A DNA stretch of 12,604 nucleotides, from assembly GCA_964474285.1 (NCBI GenBank), contig CAYYSD010000094.1:1-12604 (forward strand), written 5' to 3'. Numbering within the stretch: position 1 is the stretch's first letter; every line of letters starts with the position of its first letter. The notes under the pieces were generated by a model. The model was not told the origin of the DNA, did no database searches, and saw nothing but the letters and a program-made list of their open reading frames with translations. Positions 5,859-11,783 of this stretch are shown in pieces. The position numbers were made by a program, and so were the translations under genes. Source of the DNA: JACRBT01 sp964474285. GTDB taxonomy: Bacteria > Chloroflexota > Dehalococcoidia > Tepidiformales > Tepidiformaceae.

Positions 5859-6494
5859 ATGAACGCATCGAAGCTCGGGCACGCTCTCCTCACCCGCAAT
5901 GCGGTTTGGTGGCTGGTGCTGGCCGGTGCGGCTCTCCTGGCGCCGCTGATGACTGTCTTCGTGACGCTGCCAGTCTTGCTCTTGCTTTGGATCCGTGGCG
6001 CCACCTCAGAACGAATGCAGCGACTGCTGCTCGGACCGGGTACCACGCACCCCATCATCCTGATCGTTACGGCCCTCGCATGCCTCGTTTCGCTGAGCAC
6101 GATCGGACCGTCGGAAGGCTGGGAGTCTGCCGACGATGAGTGGCTCCTGCTCGTGATTCCGGCGTTCTGGCTTGGTCAAGCGGCGATTTCCCTGGCTGTG
6201 GCGGGGCTTCTCGGGTGGACCGCCTGGGCACGGCGGGCACTGGGCGCCGTCGCCCTGGCAAATGCCGTCACGGGGACGATGTCGCTGGCAGTGCTCGTGC
6301 CATGGGCCCTGACTGTCCCCGAAGAGGATTCGGGCGGCTATGCGCTTCGTGATCCGCTGATCGCAGCCGCAGTGCAGCTGGCCACGTTCTTCGTCATTTC
6401 GCTCGTCGTCTGCCGTTCGGGGTTGTTTGCAAGGGCGCCGAGAGATGCCGCTCCCGGCCCATCTCCCCAGGTGATGGCTGGCCCCCTGCCCTGA
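5859..6494 (+). CDS. Hypothetical polytopic membrane protein
   Basis: I do not recognise a family for this 211-residue protein. It is mostly hydrophobic, with likely membrane segments near 16-45 (long enough for one tilted or two helices), 64-82, 95-118, 127-152 and 165-186. An acidic loop (GPSEGWESADDEW, 83-95) and another (PEEDSGG, 154-160) separate them. The C-terminal 25 residues are Pro/Ala-rich and soluble. The composition and codon use look like those of its neighbours, and an internal shorter start is possible. It stands alone, 114 bases after the glycosylase gene and convergent with the dehydrogenase gene 36 bases away. It could be a small integral-membrane protein of the cell envelope; no function is proposed. 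Confidence 0.7.
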   Translation: MNASKLGHALLTRNAVWWLVLAGAALLAPLMTVFVTLPVLLLLWIRGATSERMQRLLLGPGTTHPIILIVTALACLVSLSTIGPSEGWESADDEWLLLVIPAFWLGQAAISLAVAGLLGWTAWARRALGAVALANAVTGTMSLAVLVPWALTVPEEDSGGYALRDPLIAAAVQLATFFVISLVVCRSGLFARAPRDAAPGPSPQVMAGPLP

Positions 6495-6530
6495 CTCCTC
6501 CGGAATCAGCAAAGCCCATGTCGCGCCCCG

Positions 6531-7636
6531 TCACGCCTTGTGGGGACGGATCAGATACTTCGTGCCGGTCGCCTGCTTGCCGTAGACCGCAATCTCGTCG
6601 AGCTTGAGCGCCTCCGCGAGCGACACCTCCTTGGTGTACGTGCTCGCGAAGGTGGTGGTGATTTCGCGCGCCACGCGTTCGCGGAGCGCCTGGGCATCCG
6701 CGGCGCCGATCTTCGCCAGGAACGGCGTCAGCAGCCAGCCGCCAAGTCCCCATGCCATGCCGAACGCGCGCTGCAGCTCCGTCGGGCCGCGGTCGAGGCC
6801 ACCGTAGATGTACACCTGTTTGTACGTCGTCGACCCATACCGGCTGTAGACCGGCATCGCCCGCACGGCCGCAGCCTCCATCGCCGCCAGGACGTGGCTG
6901 GCCGTCCGCCCGCCGCCGATGGCATCGAAACCGAGCGTGGCCCCCGTCGCGGCAATCGCGTCCGTCAGCTCCTCGCGGAAGTTCGGCGAGGAAGAATCGC
7001 AGATGTGAACCGCGCCCTGCTGTTTCAACAGCTGCACCTGCTCCGGCCGGCGGACCACGTTTACCAAACCGATGCCATCGTTGAGACAAAGCCGGTTGAG
7101 CATCTGGCCGAGGTTGGATGCCGCGGCTGTATGCACGAGCGCTGTGTGGCCTTCACGCCGCATCGTCTCCGTCATCCCCAGCGCGGTGAGCGGGTTCACG
7201 AAGCAGGAAGCGCCCTGGACCGCCGTCGTGCCTTCGGGGAGGACGAGACACTGGGACGCCTTCGCCACGCGGTACTGCGAATACATCGCTCCGCCGCTCA
7301 GGGCGACCGTCTTGCCCATCAGCGCCTGCGCCTCGGGCGATGCGCCCGCTTCAATCACGGTCCCGGCGCCCTCGTTGCCCACGGCCATCGACTGGTCCAC
7401 CCGTCCGGCCATGGCGGCCATGATCGCAGGCGTCAGCGGGACCGTGACAACGCCACCCGCTGACGTCGCGCCGCTGAAGCCAGCAGGAGGCCGAGGTCCG
7501 AGGGATTGATGGGTGTCGCTTCGACCCGGATGACAACCTCATCCGGCCCCGGCGCGGGTGTCTCGACGCTGACCAGCGCGAGCTCGAGCACCCCCTCCTT
7601 CTTCACGGTCGAACGCAACTGGAGTCCTGCGGTCAT
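6531..7636 (-). pseudogene. Zinc-binding alcohol dehydrogenase/quinone oxidoreductase (MDR family), disrupted by a one-base frameshift
   Basis: Two adjacent reverse frames together make one medium-chain dehydrogenase of about 368 residues. The first (from the ATG at 7636, with GGAG at 7644-7647) reads LQLRSTVKKEGVLELALVSV then EATPINPSDLGLLLASA, the family N-terminus. It stops soon after, near 7433. The second frame continues with VVTVPLTPAIMAAMAGRVDQ, SMAVGNEGAGTVIEAG, the nucleotide-binding region VHTAAASNLGQMLNRL, and a complete C-terminus ending at 6531. Adding one base between 7470 and 7471 (GC to GNC) restores ASA-x-ATSAGG and one continuous frame. Such enzymes are NAD(P)H-dependent reductases or dehydrogenases. 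The downstream frame shows no other damage, so this is either a very recent mutation or a sequence error. The start codon and ribosome binding site are intact. Confidence 0.85.
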
Positions 7637-7723
7637 GTCTCATCTCCGGTAGGTGGCAAATGTGTGCCGCCCACGATACTCCGTCGGGCGGCGCATCACA
7701 GTCTCCGCACTTGCAGTTCAGCT

Positions 7724-7744
7724 GTTCCGCCGGAACGGCGGAAC
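7724..7744. repeat. Short inverted repeat upstream of the dehydrogenase gene
   Basis: GTTCCGCC (7724-7731) and GGCGGAAC (7737-7744) pair around the loop GGAAC. It lies about 90 bases ahead of the dehydrogenase start and just beyond the tRNA terminator, with no U-tract. It could be an operator or an RNA stem; its role is unknown. Confidence 0.5.
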
Positions 7745-7751
7745 GCCGGCA

Positions 7752-7779
7752 CGAGAAAGGCCCCATCCGGGGCCTTCTC
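7752..7779 (-). terminator. Rho-independent-type terminator after tRNA-Pro
   Basis: On the minus strand GAGAAGGCCCC, loop GGAT, and GGGGCCTTTCTC form a strong GC-rich stem beginning about 14 bases after the tRNA CCA end. It ends in TTTCTCGT, a short and interrupted T-run. The placement and form fit termination of the tRNA transcript. Confidence 0.75.
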
Positions 7780-7793
7780 AGATTCGCAAATAG

Positions 7794-7871
<78 letters not shown>

Positions 7872-7880
7872 CGGACCACG

Positions 7881-7886
7881 ATCGTA
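7881..7886 (-). promoter_or_regulatory. Candidate -10 box (TACGAT) for tRNA-Pro
   Basis: On the minus strand TACGAT lies 10 bases before the first base of the tRNA, so a transcript would begin only a few bases upstream of the mature 5' end. No clear -35 hexamer is seen at the expected distance. Confidence 0.4.
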
Positions 7887-7966
7887 CCACGGCGTCACCC
7901 TATCGGCGCGCAGTGGGTCGCTTGAGCGACCATCACGATCTGCGTGCGATGAATATCAAGTTGCGC

Positions 7967-7972
7967 TATGCT
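7967..7972 (+). promoter_or_regulatory. Candidate -10 box (TATGCT) for the three-gene unknown operon
   Basis: TATGCT would begin a transcript near 7979, with the GGAG ribosome site at 7992-7995 and the ATG at 8003 following. The -35 region does not match a consensus, so this is tentative. Confidence 0.35.
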
Positions 7973-8002
7973 TCCCGCCAACTCTCAAGTAGGAGCGAGC
8001 GG

Positions 8003-8419
8003 ATGCCATTATCGAATGACAAGGACAAGTCGTGGACCGGCTGGCTGATTGACGGACTCGGCGGGCGCGAAGCGGAGGTGCACGGCCTCTTGGTCGCCGC
8101 CCTTCAGGAACGCAACATCCCCAAAGGAACCGTGCGCGGCGGTACGCTCAACATGTGGTGGCGCAAGGATAGCCTCTACATTGACGTGCAGAGTTCTATG
8201 GATGGCCAGATCATCTCAACGATCCACGTTCAGGAATACGGCACGAGCCTCTTCATCGGGCGGGCCGCCGAGTCATACCGGCAGACCAACTACTACAAGC
8301 GCATGGCCGCGATCGCGTTCCTCGAGACTGTCGACCGGTGCATCCGCGATCTCATCGCAACGCTCGCGCCAGCCCAGGGCATCACGATAGTCGTGGACGA
8401 AAAGGAGCCTGTGAGATGA
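8003..8419 (+). CDS. Conserved-looking hypothetical cytosolic protein, first gene of a three-gene operon
   Basis: The ATG at 8003 has GGAG 7 bases upstream (7992-7995), which favours it over an open extension back to 7913. The 138-residue protein has no signal peptide or membrane segment. It reads as an alpha/beta domain: helix REAEVHGLLVAALQERNIP (22-40), strands near 57-76 (SLYIDVQSSMDGQIISTIHV), then a long helix YYKRMAAIAFLETVDRCIRDLIATLAPAQG (97-126). The pattern of a short N-terminal helix followed by 'ALQERNIPKGTV' and a late 'AFLETV...I..L..AQGI' block recalls uncharacterised proteins of this kind in many bacteria, but I cannot name a family. It overlaps the next gene by four bases (ATGA), so the two products are probably made together and may work together. 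Confidence 0.78.
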   Translation: MPLSNDKDKSWTGWLIDGLGGREAEVHGLLVAALQERNIPKGTVRGGTLNMWWRKDSLYIDVQSSMDGQIISTIHVQEYGTSLFIGRAAESYRQTNYYKRMAAIAFLETVDRCIRDLIATLAPAQGITIVVDEKEPVR

Positions 8420-9210
8420 GCTACTGGCGGCGATTCCGCGCGCTCAAGACGCGCTGGCAGGTCCTCAGCTGGATTGGCGTCGCCTTCGTCGCCCTCATCA
8501 TCATCGGCCTCGTCACACCCTCCGAAGAGGACGAACCCTCGCAGGCTGAAGGCGACACCGCCGAAGCTACGAACACACCGAAGCCCGACGAGCCCACGAA
8601 GGCGCCCACGAACACGGCCACGCCTCGACCAACCGAAACCCCTAGGCCCACCGCAACGCCGCTGCCAACCGCCACTCCCACACCCAGCCCTATCTCGCTT
8701 TCCGGCCGAGGGCAGACCGCGACCGACCCCATAGCCCTGAGCGCGGGCGTCTGGGTCGCCACGTTCACACACACTGGCACGCGCAACTTCATCGTCAAGA
8801 CGTTCACGGCGTCGGGCTCCGAAGACCTTCTCATCAACAAGATCGGCGCCTACTCCGGCAGCCGCCCGCTTACTGGCAGCGCTAGCTACACCCTCGACAT
8901 TCAGGCCGACGGCGCCTGGACGGTGGTTATCGCACCTATTTCTGCCGCAGCGACGAACGGGCTCACTGGAACGGGAGACTCTGTCAGCGGGTTGTTCACC
9001 GCGGCCCCAGGGCCAAAGACCGTTCGTTTCAACCATACAGGCACGCGGAATTTCGTCGTCTCGCTGCAGTGTGATGGAGGACGCGTTCTCGCCCAGAACG
9101 TCATCGGCGCTCTCAGCAACGCGACCCGAGTCGTCAACTTCCCCGCGCGCACCACTCTCTGTTACTGGGAGGTCGAGGCCGACGGTCAATGGGAGGTCAC
9201 ACCGCAGTGA
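8416..9210 (+). CDS. Membrane-anchored protein with Thr/Pro stalk and two tandem beta-rich domains
   Basis: The ATG at 8416 overlaps the previous stop (ATGA) and follows AAAGGAG (8401-8407). The 264-residue protein has a short basic N-terminus, one membrane helix (WIGVAFVALIIIGLV, 19-33), an acidic and then Thr/Pro-rich stalk (35-93, with repeated TxTPxPT units), and an external region with two copies of one domain. Copy A (about 95-174) contains FTHTGTRNFIV and IQADGAWTVVIAP. Copy B (about 182-263) contains FNHTGTRNFVV and VEADGQWEVTP. The shared HTGTRNF motifs are 88 residues apart. The N-in, C-out layout suggests a surface-displayed or sensor protein. Copy B has two cysteines (C219, C249) that copy A lacks. 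The function is unknown; the stalk style is common in Chloroflexota surface proteins. Confidence 0.85.
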   Translation: MSYWRRFRALKTRWQVLSWIGVAFVALIIIGLVTPSEEDEPSQAEGDTAEATNTPKPDEPTKAPTNTATPRPTETPRPTATPLPTATPTPSPISLSGRGQTATDPIALSAGVWVATFTHTGTRNFIVKTFTASGSEDLLINKIGAYSGSRPLTGSASYTLDIQADGAWTVVIAPISAAATNGLTGTGDSVSGLFTAAPGPKTVRFNHTGTRNFVVSLQCDGGRVLAQNVIGALSNATRVVNFPARTTLCYWEVEADGQWEVTPQ

Positions 9211-9530
9211 ACTTGCGTGCGGTCCGCAAGACGCTTCAGATCGTCCTTGAGTCGGGTTCGACGCTCACCTTCGACGGCGTCCGTCAGTTTGGGGACAGGA
9301 CCTACGACGGTGGCGAACCGTACACAGGCACTCCGGCGAATCACGCGATCGTGGTGGACGGCACTGCACTTACGTTCGTGGACTGGCGGGAGGTCGCCGC
9401 CTGGACGCAGTCCCTCGAACGACCGCCAAACCACACCTTGGCGCCGGGCCGCGTCCTCGGATTCGTCACTCCCGAGGGCCGCCTCGAATCAGGCCCCAGA
9501 CGCGCATCAGAGCACATGAACCCGCGTTAA
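9207..9530 (+). CDS. Small hypothetical protein, third gene of the operon
   Basis: I chose the GTG at 9207, which overlaps the previous stop (GTGA) and follows GGGAGG at 9191-9196 by 10 bases. An in-frame ATG at 9189 would add six residues. The 107-residue product begins MNLRAVRKTLQIVLESGSTL and looks beta-rich: KTLQIVLESGSTLTFDGV (8-25) and NHAIVVDGTALTFVDWREVAAW (50-71). Its C-terminus is Arg/Pro-rich. No signal peptide or membrane helix is present and I recognise no family. Position and coupling make it part of the 8003-9530 operon, so it is probably co-produced with the anchored protein. It could be a cytosolic partner. Confidence 0.65.
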   Translation: MNLRAVRKTLQIVLESGSTLTFDGVRQFGDRTYDGGEPYTGTPANHAIVVDGTALTFVDWREVAAWTQSLERPPNHTLAPGRVLGFVTPEGRLESGPRRASEHMNPR

Positions 9531-9581
9531 ACTGGCTCGCAGTCGCGTTTCGCCACCACGACCCTTCCCTATCGGCGCGGG

Positions 9582-11117
9582 TCAGGCAGCCAGCGAGACC
9601 CGTTCGCCGAGGAACCGTTCCAGCTCAGCGCGGGGCAACGGCTGCGAAATGTAGTACCCCTGCCCGGTGTGTGCACCCACCGCCCGCAAGTAGTCCAGCT
9701 GCCATGCCGTCTCGATGCCTTCCGCTGTCACCTGCATCATCGACGCCTTCCCGAGGTAGACGATCGAAGCCACGATTGCGAGCGCGCGGTCGTCTCCCGG
9801 GCCGTTCAGCGTACGGACAAACGACTGGTCGATCTTGAGTGTGTCGAACGGCAGCTGGTGGATGTAGCTGAGCGACGAATACCCGGTGCCAAAGTCGTCG
9901 ATTGCAAGCCGGACACCGCGCTCCGCGAGGCGGTTCAACGTATCGATGCTCGCCCCAATGTCTCGCATGACCACCGTCTCGGTCATCTCGAGCTTGAGGT
10001 TCTGGGGTTCGATCCCGGACTCGGCCAGAGCGCAGTCGACGGCCGCCGCGAGGTCACCGACCAGCAGTTCGGTGGCGGAGATGTTCACGGCCACCGTGAA
10101 TTCGTTCGATACGACGCCAGTCGCCTGCAGTTCGGCGAGATATTGCGCCGCCTGGCGGATAGACCAATCGCCGATCCTCACGATCTCACCCGACTCCTCT
10201 GCCAGTTCCAGAAACACGGTGGGCATCAGGAGACCGCGGTGGGGGTGGTTCCAGCGAACCAGGGCCTCCATCCCGACCACTTCACCGGTTTCGAGGTCGA
10301 ATTCGGGCTGGTAGTGCAGTTCGAGCTCGTCGTGGTCGATGGCACGGCGGAGGCCGTTGTCGAGGCGCAGCCGGTCTTCCGAAAGGTAGTCGACCGCCGG
10401 GTCGAAGACGGCGAAACAGGCACGGCCGTGCGCCTTGGCCCGGTAGACCGCGATGTCCGCCTTGCGCATCAGATCGCCCGCCTCGTGACCGCAGTTCGTA
10501 GCCACTCCCGTGCTGGTCGTCACGAACAGCTCGTGGCCGCCGACGGCGTAGGTGTGTGAAAGGGCCGACGTGAGCGTCTCCGCCAGCGCGATCGCCCGCC
10601 GCTCCGCGTTTGCCCCCACGATGAGGGCGCCGAACTCGTCGCCGCCAAGCCGCGCGACGGCCGCATCGCCCCTGGCAGCCTCGACGAATCGGGAGGCCAT
10701 GGAGGCCAGCACGACGTCGCCGGCTGCGTGCCCCAACGTGTCGTTCACGAGCTTGAAGCGGTCCACATCGACGAGCAGCATGGCCACGGTGTCCGGGGCC
10801 GCGTTCGAAAGCGCGGCATCCAGCAACACCTTGAACGACTCACGGTCCGGGAGACCGGTGAGGAGGTCGTGCCAGCCCTTGGGTACGATCTCGATATCCG
10901 CCGGGAAGAGAGGGCCATTGGGGGAGCGCCGTTCGGTGTTCGCCGCCGCCGCGACGGACTCTGTTCGGCGCGAAGCGACCGCGGCCGCCCCGCAGACGCT
11001 CGCGCAGGCGGCCGCAGCCGTGCACGCACCCAGTGCCACGGGCCCATCCGCCAGGGCTACCAGGCCGGCAAGCGAGGTCGAGGCAATCGCGCCCGCGCAC
11101 CAGCCGCCGGCCCGCAT
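9582..11117 (-). CDS. Membrane-associated GGDEF-EAL protein (cyclic-di-GMP synthase/phosphodiesterase)
   Basis: Positions here count from a TTG at 11141; the ATG at 11117 (residue 9) also has GGAG 8 bases upstream and is preferred over the TTG, which has its own GGAG. An N-terminal hydrophobic region (about 15-57) suggests one or two membrane helices. The GGDEF domain (about 91-250) has RLGGDEFG at 164-171, so diguanylate cyclase activity is possible. The inhibitory RxxD site reads RGDA and is degenerate. The EAL domain (about 257-515) keeps the catalytic set: MEALVRW (EAL 292-294), N353, E385, D415-D416 in DDFGTGYSS, K436, E474 and Q500. It should also hydrolyse cyclic-di-GMP. Such proteins control surface attachment or motility; no sensor domain is visible beyond the membrane part. 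It converges with the unknown operon. Confidence 0.93.
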   Translation of the reverse strand: MRAGGWCAGAIASTSLAGLVALADGPVALGACTAAAACASVCGAAAVASRRTESVAAAANTERRSPNGPLFPADIEIVPKGWHDLLTGLPDRESFKVLLDAALSNAAPDTVAMLLVDVDRFKLVNDTLGHAAGDVVLASMASRFVEAARGDAAVARLGGDEFGALIVGANAERRAIALAETLTSALSHTYAVGGHELFVTTSTGVATNCGHEAGDLMRKADIAVYRAKAHGRACFAVFDPAVDYLSEDRLRLDNGLRRAIDHDELELHYQPEFDLETGEVVGMEALVRWNHPHRGLLMPTVFLELAEESGEIVRIGDWSIRQAAQYLAELQATGVVSNEFTVAVNISATELLVGDLAAAVDCALAESGIEPQNLKLEMTETVVMRDIGASIDTLNRLAERGVRLAIDDFGTGYSSLSYIHQLPFDTLKIDQSFVRTLNGPGDDRALAIVASIVYLGKASMMQVTAEGIETAWQLDYLRAVGAHTGQGYYISQPLPRAELERFLGERVSLAA

Positions 11118-11209
11118 CCACCCTGCTCCGAACAACGTCAAATGAACGCTCCGATCTCTGACACCCGGCCTACGTCCGACGGCCGAAGGTCACCTCTGGA
11201 ATATCGGCA

Positions 11210-11223
11210 GACCGGCCCCGGTC
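11210..11223. repeat. Short GC-rich palindrome after the HxlR gene
   Basis: GACCGG (11210-11215) and CCGGTC (11218-11223) form a compact inverted repeat 23 bases after the HxlR stop. It has no T-run, so it is at best a weak terminator or a binding site. Confidence 0.3.
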
Positions 11224-11246
11224 ATTAACCACAGGCAACCGGAAGG

Positions 11247-11666
11247 TCATGCCTCGACGAAGCGCACGCGCGAACGGGGAGCGCCGCGGCGGCAGGTGGG
11301 GCAGTGGTACACCACCGTCACCCCATGCCCGCACTCCTTGTCCACGAGCGCGAGGTCGTGCTCGGATTGCCGCTCGCCCCACGCTGCCAGCGCCCCAACG
11401 ACGACGCCCAGGCCGTGGCCCTTGCTCGTGAGCAGGTAATCGAACCGCGGCGGATGGTCGCTGTATTGCCGCTTCGTGACGATGCCTTCGCGCTCGAGCT
11501 GTTTGAGGCGGCCCGAGAGCACGCCGGGCGGGATGCCTTCAACGGTCTGGGCGAGATCCGAAAAGCGTGAATGCCCCCGGAGAAGGTCCCGCACGATGAG
11601 CAGCGTCCAGCGATCGCCCACCACTTCGAGCGAACTGGCAATGGGACAGCGAAGCGCTCGCGCCAT
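11247..11666 (-). CDS. HxlR-family winged-helix regulator with C-terminal zinc ribbon
   Basis: The ATG at 11664-11666 has AAAGGTG just upstream, and an in-frame extension upstream only shadows cofG. The 139-residue product has the HxlR/MarR-like winged helix: the N-terminal CPIASSLEVVGDRWTLLIVRDLL (7-29) carries the conserved cysteine C7, and PPGVLSGRLKQLEREGIV (46-63) is the recognition helix region. It then has a C-terminal CGHGVTVVYHCPTCRRG (112-128), a CxnCxxC-type zinc ribbon that many members lack. HxlR proteins often sense electrophiles or other small molecules and control an adjacent gene. It diverges from cofG with an inverted-repeat operator candidate between. The ligand is unknown. 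Confidence 0.9.
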   Translation of the reverse strand: MARALRCPIASSLEVVGDRWTLLIVRDLLRGHSRFSDLAQTVEGIPPGVLSGRLKQLEREGIVTKRQYSDHPPRFDYLLTSKGHGLGVVVGALAAWGERQSEHDLALVDKECGHGVTVVYHCPTCRRGAPRSRVRFVEA

Positions 11667-11710
11667 GTGGTTCACCTTTCTCGCCCCGTGCAGTATGCTA
11701 CGCACGCGGG

Positions 11711-11739
11711 GGAGTAACTTCTGAAACTGAAGTAACTCC
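11711..11739. promoter_or_regulatory. Operator-like inverted repeat between the HxlR gene and cofG
   Basis: GGAGTAACTTC (11711-11721) and GAAGTAACTCC (11729-11739) are inverted copies with one mismatch in 11 positions, around a 7-base spacer. The same arms also hold a direct repeat, AGTAACT (11713-11719 and 11731-11737). It sits 44 bases from each start codon, halfway in the divergent gap. HxlR dimers bind inverted repeats of this kind, often over promoters. Control of both genes is inference. Confidence 0.6.
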
Positions 11740-11783
11740 AATTGTCGGGGCCACGGTCCGGCCGCGCAAGAACGGAGGCCGGA

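Noticed and set aside
6540..7463. Open frame of 307 residues antisense to the dehydrogenase
   Set aside because: The opposite strand encodes a clear MDR dehydrogenase; this frame is Arg/His-rich noise.
7433..7636. The short N-terminal frame of the dehydrogenase as an independent small gene
   Set aside because: Its residues are the standard N-terminus of the same dehydrogenase and continue in the next frame after one missing base.
8580..8700. Repetitive C-rich tract that could be a tandem repeat or array
   Set aside because: It encodes the Thr/Pro stalk of the membrane-anchored protein; the repetition follows the codons of TxTPxPT units and has no spacer structure like CRISPR.
9669..10559. 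Long open frame (296 residues) antisense to the GGDEF-EAL gene
   Set aside because: It is a shadow of the opposite strand; its composition (Arg, Val, Asp, His) follows the antisense of conserved motifs and it has no recognisable domain.
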